Shown one piece after another: positions 15,505 through 23,216 of a stretch of DNA of 35,080 bases. Position 1 is the first letter of the stretch. Each line of letters begins with the position of its first letter. Position numbers and translations under genes: made by a program. The notes below the pieces were generated by a model, which did not search any database, was not told where the DNA came from, and was given only the letters and a program-made list of their open reading frames with translations. Origin of the DNA: an uncultured bacterium (GTDB lineage Bacteria; Cloacimonadota; Cloacimonadia; Cloacimonadales; Cloacimonadaceae); the NCBI GenBank assembly GCA_937960795.1, contig CALGPA010000115.1, positions 1 to 35,080 on the forward strand, in the 5' to 3' direction.

Positions 15505-16340
15505 GCGGTTTTTCCTCCACGTGGTTTATTGCTGTGGCTCATCCATGAATCGGCAAAGCCGTATAGGGTGAGCGGAACAAAGGCGTATATCAGCAAAAAG
15601 AACATGATAATGCCTCTGATAATCTTACTTTCAAATACTCTGGCGAGTCCGTTTAACGAAGCGAAGAATCCCTGAATCAAAGGAATCGTGCAGAGTAGGA
15701 TCATTGCATTGACAAATGTAGCTCTGCCGGATGGCACGAAGTATAGTGGCAAGACAGCCAATATAAGGAAGTTGTAGAAGACGGGAAACTTCATCTCGGA
15801 GGCTTTTAATGGGATCTTGATGGTTTTGTGGAAGATCACAAATGATACCAGCAGAGCCGAGATCTGTGCCACGCCCCAGAAGGCAGGCTGCAGATATTTC
15901 CATAATCTTGCAGAGAGTTCCATGTATTGTCCGTCCAAGAAGCCCGGCAATTGAGCTTGCATGGTCTGTATCCCTTCTTGATAAATCATATCCAAGACAC
16001 TGCCAAAGAGCATTGTCCTGACTATAGAATAGAGCATGATCACAAGTGCGGCGGCAAGAAAAGCATAGTTTAGATATTGCGTTTTACGCAAGACTATCAG
16101 AAAAACATATGCCACAGCTCCCACACCCAAGATCGCATCGAGCACGATCAGGGGGGTGGTGGGAGAGCTGCCGTCAAAGAGCATGACCAAGAGCGGCACC
16201 ACAAAAAACGCACTTATGGCGCGTTGAGGTGACACGATCGCCGGTCCCAGCGCTTTGGCACAAAAGAGCATCATCGCCATGATTCCGAAGAATGGGCTGA
16301 AGATGGCTATAGCTCCACTAAGAAGGGGCAAGAGAAACAT
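15501..16340 (-). CDS. DUF2232 (YybS-like) membrane protein
   Basis: A 279-residue polytopic membrane protein with about seven to eight hydrophobic segments. The pattern and, above all, its position between rpsR and rplI match the YybS/DUF2232 family, whose role is unknown (the fold resembles membrane components of ECF-type transporters). It starts 3 bp after the rpsR stop and overlaps rplI by 4 bp. The assignment rests more on gene order than on motifs. Confidence 0.7.
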   Translation of the reverse strand: MFLLPLLSGAIAIFSPFFGIMAMMLFCAKALGPAIVSPQRAISAFFVVPLLVMLFDGSSPTTPLIVLDAILGVGAVAYVFLIVLRKTQYLNYAFLAAALVIMLYSIVRTMLFGSVLDMIYQEGIQTMQAQLPGFLDGQYMELSARLWKYLQPAFWGVAQISALLVSFVIFHKTIKIPLKASEMKFPVFYNFLILAVLPLYFVPSGRATFVNAMILLCTIPLIQGFFASLNGLARVFESKIIRGIIMFFLLIYAFVPLTLYGFADSWMSHSNKPRGGKTA

Positions 16341-16343
16341 CTA

Positions 16344-16580
16344 CTATTCTACGACGTATGCGATGAGTGCCATCTGACGAGCGCGCTTGATCTCGGTGGT
16401 GAGCTTGCGCTGGTGTTTGGCACAGGTTCCGGTGATGCGAGCTGCTTCGATCTTGCCCACATCAGATGTGTATTGACGCATGAGGTCGATGTTTTTGTAA
16501 TCGATTACCAAGTCTTTATTTGCGCAGAATTTACAATATTTTCTGCGGCCGTACTTTTTCTTTCTATCGCTAAAATTCAT
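16344..16580 (-). CDS. rpsR: 30S ribosomal protein S18
   Basis: A 78-residue small-subunit protein that pairs with S6 on the platform. Family core is IDYKNIDLMRQYTSDVGKI and RITGTCAKHQRKLTTEIKRARQMALIAY. C16, C19, C53 and H56 form a C-x2-C and C-x2-H pattern, so this is the zinc-binding (C+) form of S18. GGAG lies five bases before the ATG. It follows ssb by 8 bp. Confidence 0.98.
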   Translation of the reverse strand: MNFSDRKKKYGRRKYCKFCANKDLVIDYKNIDLMRQYTSDVGKIEAARITGTCAKHQRKLTTEIKRARQMALIAYVVE

Positions 16581-16588
16581 GTTATCTC

Positions 16589-17035
16589 CTAAAATGGTAC
16601 GTCATCATCAGTGGTGGTGCGGGAGGGCGCATTCTCTTCCGGAGGCAGTGGAGCATCCGGCGAGGCATTGTTGGAGCCATCCTCGCGAGGTTTCCATTCG
16701 AGGAAGTGAACTGTGTCCACAGTCACTTCAGTGCTTTTGTGGTTTGAGTTGTTTTGATCTGTCCAATTGCGAGTGTCCAGACGTCCTTCGACGAGCAAGG
16801 CACTGCCTTTGTGCGCAGTATTTGCCACCAATTCGGCGGTCTTGCTCCAGGCTATGCAATCGATCCAGCTGGTAACGGTCTGCCATTGGTCGGAGCTGTC
16901 TTTGTAGCCTCTGTCAATAGCGAGTGTAAAACGGATCACCGGAGTGCCGTTTGTGGTGAATCTAAGTTCCAGGTCATTAGCGATTCTGCCGCTTCCGATG
17001 AACTTATTGAGTCTGGGTAGCCTAAGATCTGCCAT
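16589..17035 (-). CDS. ssb: Single-stranded DNA-binding protein
   Basis: A 148-residue SSB. The OB-fold domain begins LPRLNKFIGSGRIANDLELRF and carries FTLAIDRGYKD, SWIDCIAWSKTAELV and GSALLVEGRLDTRNW. A flexible proline/asparagine-rich linker follows, ending in the acidic tip DDDVPF used to recruit repair and replication partners. AGGAGG stands four bases before the ATG. It sits between rpsF and rpsR, the usual bacterial arrangement. Confidence 0.98.
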   Translation of the reverse strand: MADLRLPRLNKFIGSGRIANDLELRFTTNGTPVIRFTLAIDRGYKDSSDQWQTVTSWIDCIAWSKTAELVANTAHKGSALLVEGRLDTRNWTDQNNSNHKSTEVTVDTVHFLEWKPREDGSNNASPDAPLPPEENAPSRTTTDDDVPF

Positions 17036-17043
17036 GATTCCTC

Positions 17044-17337
17044 CTATTTTTCGTCACGAGCGACGAACATATGACGGATGAGCTTCTCATTAATGTTGAA
17101 TTGCTGTTTGACGGCTTTCACAGCGAGGCTGTCCATCTTTAGGTAATTCACATAGTAGTAAGCTTCCTGGAGTTTTTCGATCGGATAAGCGAGTATCCTT
17201 TTTCCCCAGGGATCGGTCTTGATGATTTCCGCTCCGGCTTCGCGCAGTTGAGTAAGCAGGGTTTCATTTGCTGCATCAGCTTCGTCATTGCTCAGCTTCG
17301 GGGTCAACATTACCATTAGTTCGTAATCCTTAATCAT
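17044..17337 (-). CDS. rpsF: 30S ribosomal protein S6
   Basis: A 97-residue protein of the usual length, beginning MIKDYELMVMLTPKL and carrying DPWGKRILAYPIEKLQEAYY and the FNINEKLIRHMFV block near the end. It binds S18 on the 30S platform. I choose the ATG at 17337 because AGGAGG lies six bases upstream; the longer reading frame starting at 17412 lies inside pth. The first codons overlap the end of pth by 8 bp. Confidence 0.97.
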   Translation of the reverse strand: MIKDYELMVMLTPKLSNDEADAANETLLTQLREAGAEIIKTDPWGKRILAYPIEKLQEAYYYVNYLKMDSLAVKAVKQQFNINEKLIRHMFVARDEK

Positions 17338-17932
17338 CCTTTTCCTCCTTTGGACTTTCGATTCTGGCGGAGTATCCACCAGAATAGGATTTTTTGTATT
17401 GACTGTATTCATTCAACACTGCGTTGAAATCTCGTCTTACGTAGGTATCCAAAAATGCGGATACCCGGTTTATTGTATTGTCATAATTTTCAAGCTCTCC
17501 AGGTTCAAACTCTTGCAGGACATATTTATCCACTGGCAAGAAGGCTGAGCGTCCGATGCCGATTCGGATGCGTCTGAGATCCGAGGGTGGCAATACTTCA
17601 AAGAGGGATTTGAGACCATTGTGGCCGCCATCACCTCCCCCGCTTCTCACTCTCAGATCTTGGGCATCAAGCTCAATGTCGTCGTGGACAATCAAGCTTT
17701 CGGATATCTTCCAGCGCAGCATCGCTGCTCGGAGGGCTTTTCCGGATAGATTCATATAGGTCTTGGGTTTGATCGCTACGACGTGTCTGAAGATCGTATA
17801 ATCATACAGATCGTCGCTGCTGAATCCCAGATTGTGGGAAGCAGCCCAGCGGTCCAGGCAGATAAAACCGATGTTGTGCCTAGTGTTTTGGTAGCGAGCA
17901 GGATGGTTTCCCAAGCCCAGAATCAATCTCAT
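17330..17932 (-). CDS. pth: Peptidyl-tRNA hydrolase
   Basis: A 200-residue enzyme that recycles tRNA by cleaving peptidyl-tRNA released from stalled ribosomes. It has the family start LILGLGNHPARYQNTRHNIGF with the catalytic His in TRHN, the KPKTYMNLSGKA block, the HDDIELD aspartate and RSGGGDGGHNGLKS. The usual GLGNPG reads GLGNHP here, a mild deviation. It follows rplY by 8 bp, the common rplY-pth pairing, and its end overlaps rpsF by 8 bp. Confidence 0.96.
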   Translation of the reverse strand: MRLILGLGNHPARYQNTRHNIGFICLDRWAASHNLGFSSDDLYDYTIFRHVVAIKPKTYMNLSGKALRAAMLRWKISESLIVHDDIELDAQDLRVRSGGGDGGHNGLKSLFEVLPPSDLRRIRIGIGRSAFLPVDKYVLQEFEPGELENYDNTINRVSAFLDTYVRRDFNAVLNEYSQYKKSYSGGYSARIESPKEEKDD

Positions 17933-17940
17933 GGATTACC

Positions 17941-18555
17941 TTATTCAGCGGCTGTGTCGGCTTCAGCTTCAGCAGCTTCTTCTTCACCTTCAGCAGGCTC
18001 GACGGTGCTGGCTTTGGCGTGGATCACAACGAGGGTGATGTCATCACTGTCTTTGTATGTCCAGTTACCCTTGGGCAGATCACCGACGTGTTTGGCATCG
18101 CCGACTTGCATATCGGTCACGTCCAAATGCAGGCCTTCGGGGATATCCGTGACTTTACATTGCACCTTGATGCTACGTTGGATAATATCCATGAAGCCGC
18201 CTTCTTTGGTGCCAACCGGTTCGCCAACATAATTCAAGGGGATCTCGATCTCCATGACGCTGTCAGGATCAAGGACTAAGAAATCCAGGTGCAAGAAGTT
18301 TCTTCTGACAGGATGGATCTGCTTGTCTTTGAGGATAGTGTGGTATTTCTTGCCGTTGAGCTCCAGCTCGTAGAAGGCAAGCTCTTTGAAGCTCTTTTTG
18401 TAGCACTTCATGAATTCATTGTCCTGCACGGAAAGCTTTGTGGCTTCCACGCCGGCACCGTATACTACAGCCGGGATCATACCGGAAGCTCTGAGCTTGG
18501 TAAGATCACTCTTTTTCACGGTGTTTCTGGGTTCAGCTTTTAGAGTAAATATCAT
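17941..18555 (-). CDS. rplY: 50S ribosomal protein L25 (CTC/TL5 type)
   Basis: A 204-residue long-form L25: an N-terminal 5S-rRNA-binding domain (KKSDLTKLRASGMIPAVVYG, then FLHLDFLVLD), a TL5-like C-terminal beta domain (EIEIPLNYVGEPVG, GGFMDIIQRSIKVQ, IPEGLHLDVTDMQVGD) and a disordered acidic Glu/Ala tail. It binds 5S rRNA in the central protuberance. It follows prs by 19 bp; prs-rplY-pth is a widely conserved order. Confidence 0.96.
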   Translation of the reverse strand: MIFTLKAEPRNTVKKSDLTKLRASGMIPAVVYGAGVEATKLSVQDNEFMKCYKKSFKELAFYELELNGKKYHTILKDKQIHPVRRNFLHLDFLVLDPDSVMEIEIPLNYVGEPVGTKEGGFMDIIQRSIKVQCKVTDIPEGLHLDVTDMQVGDAKHVGDLPKGNWTYKDSDDITLVVIHAKASTVEPAEGEEEAAEAEADTAAE

Positions 18556-18574
18556 TTATTCCTCCATTTATTTA

Positions 18575-19522
18575 CTATCTGAATAACAGGCTTATAGACT
18601 CGCCGATGTGGATCTTTTTGATGGCTATTGCCAACATCTCCGCAATCGAGAGTTGTACGATCTTCTTGCAGCAGTTTTTAGATTCACTGAGCTGGATCGT
18701 ATTGGTGATAAAAAGTTTTTCGATCGGCGAGGCTTCGATGGACTGCACTGCCTTGCCCGAGAGAACGCCATGGGTGCAAGCGGCAAAGATCTTCTTGGCG
18801 CCTTGCTTTTGCAGCGCATCAGCTACCTTGATCAAGCTGCCACCGGTGTCGATGATGTCGTCAAAAAGGATAGCAGTCTTGCCGGAAACATCACCGATGA
18901 TATTGAGCAGTTCGGCCTGGTCGTTGTTTCCGCTACGGCGTTTATCGCCAATGGCAAGGGAACAATTGAGTCTCTTGGCCAAGGCTCTGGCGCGATTTGC
19001 GCCGCCGGAATCAGGGGAGACTACGACGATGTCTTCCATCTGCATAATGCTCTTGAAATAGCGAGCAAAAGAAGGGATGGCATAGAGATGATCCACCGGG
19101 ATATCAAAGAAGCCTTGGATCTGATCTGCATGTAGGTCGACAGTGACCACACGATCTGCTCCGGCAACCGTGATGAGATCCGCGACCAGCTTTGCCGTGA
19201 TCGGGACCCGGGGTTGATCCTTTTTGTCGCTGCGAGCGTAGGCGTAATATGGGATCACGCAATTGATGCGTTGAGCGCTGGCGCGTTTGAGAGCATCAAT
19301 GATGATCAAAAGATCCATCAAGCTATCATTGACGGGATAGCTGGTGGGCTGGATCACAAAGACATCTGCTCCGCGGACATTGTCGTTTATCTTCACGAAG
19401 GATTCGTCGTTTGAAAACTTGAATAGTTCGATATCGCCTAGCGGGATACCGGCATGTCTTGCCACTTCTTCCGCAAGGGGTCGATTTGAATTTCCTGTGA
19501 TTAGCTTTAGCTTGGAAAACAT
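18575..19522 (-). CDS. prs: Ribose-phosphate pyrophosphokinase (PRPP synthetase)
   Basis: A 315-residue class I enzyme making PRPP from ribose 5-phosphate and ATP, for nucleotide, His and Trp synthesis. Motifs: KLITGNSNRPLAEEVA at the start, NDESFVKI, PYYAYARSDKKDQPR, the VDLHADQIQGFFD block, VSPDSGGANRA, KRRSGNN and the PRPP-binding loop ILFDDIIDTGGS. The loop has GGS where DTAGT is most common. The start overlaps the end of ispE by 16 bp, and GAGAG precedes the ATG. Nearby rpe makes it one of two pentose phosphate genes in this superoperon. Confidence 0.98.
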   Translation of the reverse strand: MFSKLKLITGNSNRPLAEEVARHAGIPLGDIELFKFSNDESFVKINDNVRGADVFVIQPTSYPVNDSLMDLLIIIDALKRASAQRINCVIPYYAYARSDKKDQPRVPITAKLVADLITVAGADRVVTVDLHADQIQGFFDIPVDHLYAIPSFARYFKSIMQMEDIVVVSPDSGGANRARALAKRLNCSLAIGDKRRSGNNDQAELLNIIGDVSGKTAILFDDIIDTGGSLIKVADALQKQGAKKIFAACTHGVLSGKAVQSIEASPIEKLFITNTIQLSESKNCCKKIVQLSIAEMLAIAIKKIHIGESISLLFR

Positions 19523-20352
19523 TTTTGGTACTCTCTTCGTGATAATGTTCTGGTTATATGGGTGTAAAAACCCAGCTCATGAAAATGCTTTTGGCAATCA
19601 GCCAGATCATTTTCGTTATCAAAAATTCCGAAACAAGTGGAGCCACTTCCGCTTAGCATACTCTTTACAGAGCCGAGGCTATCCATTGTGTCCAGGAGTT
19701 TGTCGACTTCCGGATACAGCTTCCTTATTCCTGGCTCTAGTCTGTTATACATCGTGGCTATGGGTCTTTTTGGATCAAAAAGCTTTGCCTCGCTCGGAGC
19801 CGGGAGCTCCACTGCGCCATAAGCTGTGCCGGCTGAAATCTCAATGCCGGGGTTTACCAGAAGGATCTTATCAATAATGATATCATCCATCGGGCTGATC
19901 CTTTCGCCCCGGTTTCCACCAAGGGCGGTTCCGCCTTCCAAAAAGAAATTGATATCACTGCCAAAAATGGCAGCAATCTCGTGCCTTTCTGTGGGACTTA
20001 GGTCCAAACGCCATAGCTTGTCCAGGGCGAGAATCGCATTTGCCGCATTTGAGCTGCCACCACCAAGACCGGCAGCGATCGGGATGCGTTTCTCAAGGTA
20101 TATCTTCACACTTTCCTCAAGCTGATACCTTGATCTTAGGTAGTCAGCAATATGGTAAATGAGGTTGTCTTGCCCATTTAGCTTGGCATTTGAAGACCAA
20201 ACTATTGGGGGGGCGCTTTTTGTCAAAGAGAATCTGAGATTATCAAAAAGGTCAATACCGCATAATACGGTATTGACCTGATGATAACCACTCTCAAGGC
20301 GATCTAATACCTCAAGAAATAGATTTATTTTTGCGTAAGAAACGGCTAACAT
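19507..20352 (-). CDS. ispE: 4-diphosphocytidyl-2-C-methyl-D-erythritol kinase
   Basis: A 281-residue GHMP kinase of the MEP isoprenoid pathway, phosphorylating CDP-methylerythritol. It begins MLAVSYAKINLFLEVLD and has the ATP-binding loop PIAAGLGGGSSNAANA and the C-terminal MLSGSGSTCFGIF. The reading frame is open for another 68 codons upstream, but that part lies within wzc and encodes the low-complexity shadow of its tyrosine repeat, so I start at the ATG at 20352. It overlaps wzc by 41 bp and prs by 16 bp. Together with the polyprenyl synthase at 5743-6633 it shows isoprenoids are made by the MEP route. Confidence 0.96.
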   Translation of the reverse strand: MLAVSYAKINLFLEVLDRLESGYHQVNTVLCGIDLFDNLRFSLTKSAPPIVWSSNAKLNGQDNLIYHIADYLRSRYQLEESVKIYLEKRIPIAAGLGGGSSNAANAILALDKLWRLDLSPTERHEIAAIFGSDINFFLEGGTALGGNRGERISPMDDIIIDKILLVNPGIEISAGTAYGAVELPAPSEAKLFDPKRPIATMYNRLEPGIRKLYPEVDKLLDTMDSLGSVKSMLSGSGSTCFGIFDNENDLADCQKHFHELGFYTHITRTLSRREYQKCFPS

Positions 20353-22597
20353 TATTTCTCTGCTTTTTGGGGATCTCGTCGCCGTAGTAATAGTAATAGT
20401 AATAGTAATAGTAATAGTAGTTCTGCTTGCTATAGTACTTCTGGACGTAGATTCCATTGACGATGATTCCATCGATCTTGGCGTCGATGTTTTCCATGAG
20501 TTCCTTAGTGCGTTTGATGATGCCCTTATCAGTCTGACCACAGCGCACGACCACAAAGGTCATGTCGACTTTCTTGGTCAAGATCAGGGCGTCGGTCACA
20601 GCGATCACAGGAGGAGTATCAAAGAGAATGAAGTCATACTCTTTCTTAAGCTCTGAGATCATAGTGTCAAAGCGGGGAGATGCGATCAATTCTGATGGAT
20701 TGGGTGGCACAAAACCACTGGTCACGATGTCCAGATTCAGGATCCCGGAAGGCTTGACAACCTCGGAAATCTTTATCTCAGAATCGATCAAGAAATCGCT
20801 GGAGCCATTCTCTTTGTCGAGAGCAAACTTGCTGTGAATGGTGGGGCGGCGCATGTCCATGTCTACCAAGACTACTTTGGAATTCATCTGCGCCAAAGTG
20901 ATGGCAAGATTTGCAATTGACGTGGATTTACCCTCTTTAGGGCCGGATGAGGTGACCAACAAAGTGGTACTGCCTTCCACTTTACGCGCCAAAATATTTG
21001 TGCGTAAGGTCCTATATGCTTCTGCTATGGGTGATTTGGGAGCATAGTGCGAGACCAATTGCTGCATCACAAAGTGCATCGAGCGAGTAAGCTGCTCCCG
21101 ATTTTCGCCATCGGCCTTCTCTATCATCTCGTTGAACTCAGCCAACTTAGCTTCAGCTTCGCGGATAGTGGGGATCGTGCCCATTATCGGAAGACGGACA
21201 TAGCTCTCCATGTCATCCAAAGTGCGGAGTTTATTGTCTAGGGAGTGAACGAGGAAGGCTGCTCCGACTCCAAGACCGAGACCAAGGATGATTCCCACGA
21301 GAATGTTCATCGGGACCCTAGGTTTGATCGGTGATACCGGGCGAGTAGCTTGGTCGATGATCCTGATATTGCCTACTTTTGCTTGTTCGGCAATCTTGGC
21401 ATCTTCATACTTCTCCATCATCATACCGTGGATCTTGCTATCCAAGATCATGTTTCTGGAGAGTCTGGCAAGCTCCAGCTCGGTGTTTGGCAAAGAAATG
21501 ATTCGCTGCTCATAGATCTCTTGGGTCTGCTCCAAGCCTTCAACTCTGGTTCTGGACAGCTCAAGATCTATGTTTGCCTGGATCATGCGATTGATGAGAT
21601 CAGCACGCAGAGTAAGCGGATCATTGCCGATGGATACGTTAACCAGCTTGCGCACTTCCCGGTCAAGATTTGTACGAGCATTTTCCAGCTCGCGATTGAG
21701 CAGAAGGATCTGAGGGTGATCCAAGGGATATTCATTCTTGGTGATAAGCTTGGTGATGAGACCTTGAGTCTCTACGACCTGCTTTCTGAGCTCTTCGATA
21801 AAGGGAACCTTGATGAGGTTGTCGATATTGATCAGGAGTGAATCTTGCTCACTTAGCTGACGAGTGATAATCTCAAGGGATCTGGCATGCACCGCCTGTT
21901 CCGTGAGCGCCATCTCGATCATGGATTCGAGCTCAGTACTTTGCTCAATAAGCTTGGTAGTCTCCGTAGTAAGCTCCGTGAGCCGGTTTAGGTTTTTGAA
22001 TTCCCTAAGGTCATTCTCTGAGGCTTGAAGACGGCGACTGATGGCATCCAGCTGAGTCTCCAAAAACTCCCTAATCGTGGTATACTCGAGACGAGCATGC
22101 TGAGTATTTTGCTGCTGAATAGCTTCAGTAATGGCGTTCACTGCGACCATCGCTTCCGTTGGACTGGTAGATTCAATGCCGATTGTGAGGATATCCGTAT
22201 CCCGTTTGGATTCGACTTTTACAACGGCAAGGCCTTCGACCGGATTCTCACGAGATGCCATGGGAAACAGATCCCAATCCGGATATTTCTTCATGATCTC
22301 CCAAGCTAAAGTAAGAGTAGGCCTACTCTTGATCAGCTCTATCTGATTGTTGATCGCATTTCTTCCCATTCCGGATGAAGCTATCAATAGAAAGTCTGCT
22401 CCAGTCTTTTGGTCTTCCAGTAGAATCCGGGCTGAAGCTGAGTAGATCTTGGGCTGACGGGCCGTATAAAAGATGGTGCCTACCATGACCAACACAAAGA
22501 CCAGCACCACCAAATAGCGATACTGCAGCACAATACGAATATAATCGCTAAGTTTTATCTCATCTTGTAGTTCTTGATTATGAATCTGATTTTCCAC
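20312..22597 (-). CDS. Wzc-like tyrosine autokinase / chain-length regulator
   Basis: A 761-residue BY-kinase controlling export of capsule or exopolysaccharide. Order: Wzz-type domain with a first membrane helix near residues 25-47, a long periplasmic coiled-coil, a second helix near 430-452 preceded by the proline-rich PVSPIKPRVP, then a cytoplasmic kinase domain. This has Walker A GPKEGKST (K557), Walker A' VVLVDMDMRRPT and Walker B ILFDTPP. The tail carries a run of 12 tyrosines (727-738) plus Y717, Y721 and Y722, far denser than the usual spaced cluster. The start is GTG at 22597 with AAGGAAGG upstream. It follows the SLBB export gene by 18 bp. Confidence 0.95.
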   Translation of the reverse strand: MENQIHNQELQDEIKLSDYIRIVLQYRYLVVLVFVLVMVGTIFYTARQPKIYSASARILLEDQKTGADFLLIASSGMGRNAINNQIELIKSRPTLTLAWEIMKKYPDWDLFPMASRENPVEGLAVVKVESKRDTDILTIGIESTSPTEAMVAVNAITEAIQQQNTQHARLEYTTIREFLETQLDAISRRLQASENDLREFKNLNRLTELTTETTKLIEQSTELESMIEMALTEQAVHARSLEIITRQLSEQDSLLINIDNLIKVPFIEELRKQVVETQGLITKLITKNEYPLDHPQILLLNRELENARTNLDREVRKLVNVSIGNDPLTLRADLINRMIQANIDLELSRTRVEGLEQTQEIYEQRIISLPNTELELARLSRNMILDSKIHGMMMEKYEDAKIAEQAKVGNIRIIDQATRPVSPIKPRVPMNILVGIILGLGLGVGAAFLVHSLDNKLRTLDDMESYVRLPIMGTIPTIREAEAKLAEFNEMIEKADGENREQLTRSMHFVMQQLVSHYAPKSPIAEAYRTLRTNILARKVEGSTTLLVTSSGPKEGKSTSIANLAITLAQMNSKVVLVDMDMRRPTIHSKFALDKENGSSDFLIDSEIKISEVVKPSGILNLDIVTSGFVPPNPSELIASPRFDTMISELKKEYDFILFDTPPVIAVTDALILTKKVDMTFVVVRCGQTDKGIIKRTKELMENIDAKIDGIIVNGIYVQKYYSKQNYYYYYYYYYYYYGDEIPKKQRNNVSRFLRKNKSIS
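20384..20419 (-). repeat. Hexanucleotide microsatellite coding poly-tyrosine
   Basis: On the minus strand TACTAT is repeated about five and a half times with a final TAC TAC, coding twelve tyrosines in the Wzc-like kinase. Unit changes of six bases add or remove Tyr-Tyr without shifting frame. The alternating TAC/TAT codons mean slippage, rather than codon-level selection alone, shaped the tract. Confidence 0.95.
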
Positions 22598-22615
22598 TTT
22601 TGCCTTCCTTGGAGA

Positions 22616-23098
22616 TTATAGACCTGAGACCAAATTGTACACACTCAGTGCGATGGCTGCTTTTGAGAGGAAATCTGCCACTCGAGAGAAAGCATAGAAA
22701 ATCGTGCCTGACACGACTATCGTATCTCCCGGTTGCAAGGCCGGAATCAGCTCTGTATCACCCGTTTCCAGATATTCCTTAAAATTTACCCAAAGGACTT
22801 TCTCGCCTTCAGCTATTGGGCGAACGATTCGGATCTTGGTGAGTTTGGCATCTTCGCGAGGCCCACCCGCCAAAGCCAATAGAGTAAGAAAATCCGTATC
22901 ATCCGGCACTACATACAAACCCGGTTTTGCCACTTGACCCAATATATAGGTATTCATCTTCAGCTTTTCCACGCCACTCCGAGCCCCATCAAAGGTATAT
23001 GCCGAGATATTACTCGTGGGCGTGAAGCTTGCAGATGTCTGAGCAAATATTGTTAAACTAATACTGATCAATAAGATCGCAAACAGAATCTTCTTCAC
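22616..23098 (-). CDS. Short SLBB-domain polysaccharide export protein
   Basis: A 160-residue exported protein: signal peptide (about 1-19, ending FAQ), one SLBB domain (YILGQVAKPGLYVVPDDTDFLTLLALAGG, with the later LQPGDTIVVSG typical of Wza-like export proteins) and a C-terminal hydrophobic segment (SKAAIALSVYNLVSGL). The usual N-terminal Poly_export domain is missing, so it cannot be a full Wza channel by itself and may be a partial or accessory subunit. It directly precedes the Wzc-like kinase. A promoter and an inverted repeat lie just upstream. Confidence 0.82.
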   Translation of the reverse strand: MKKILFAILLISISLTIFAQTSASFTPTSNISAYTFDGARSGVEKLKMNTYILGQVAKPGLYVVPDDTDFLTLLALAGGPREDAKLTKIRIVRPIAEGEKVLWVNFKEYLETGDTELIPALQPGDTIVVSGTIFYAFSRVADFLSKAAIALSVYNLVSGL

Positions 23099-23113
23099 AA
23101 TTTCCTCTTTTGC

Positions 23114-23142
23114 ATTTTATGTAAAAATCCTCAGCTTGACAA
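23114..23142 (-). promoter_or_regulatory. Promoter of the export/kinase superoperon
   Basis: Minus strand: TTGTCA (23142-23137), 17-bp spacer, TAAAAT (23119-23114). Both boxes are one mismatch from consensus and the spacing is ideal. The ATG lies 15 bp after the -10, so the leader would be only about 8-9 bases. Confidence 0.6.
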
Positions 23143-23153
23143 TGACGTCAAGC
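23134..23153. promoter_or_regulatory. Operator-like inverted repeat over the -35 box
   Basis: GCTTGAC (23134-23140) and GTCAAGC (23147-23153) form a perfect 7-bp inverted repeat with a 6-bp spacer and cover the -35 of the promoter at 23114-23142. This is the size and place of a repressor site. A second, weaker hairpin (23170-23186) lies upstream. It could instead act as a terminator stem on the plus strand because TTTTT follows, but no plus-strand gene needs one. Confidence 0.5.
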
Positions 23154-23216
23154 TTTTTCTCTTTGATATCCAAGCCGGCGGCTCGGGAATTCTATATACA
23201 AATCCATGGACATCGG

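Noticed and set aside
20384..20419. On/off phase variation through the repeat in wzc
   Set aside because: The unit is six bases, so slippage by whole units keeps the frame; only tail length changes.
20353..20556. N-terminal extension of ispE containing an Ile-Thr repeat
   Set aside because: It is the other-frame reading of the poly-tyrosine microsatellite in wzc; IspE homology begins at the ATG at 20352.
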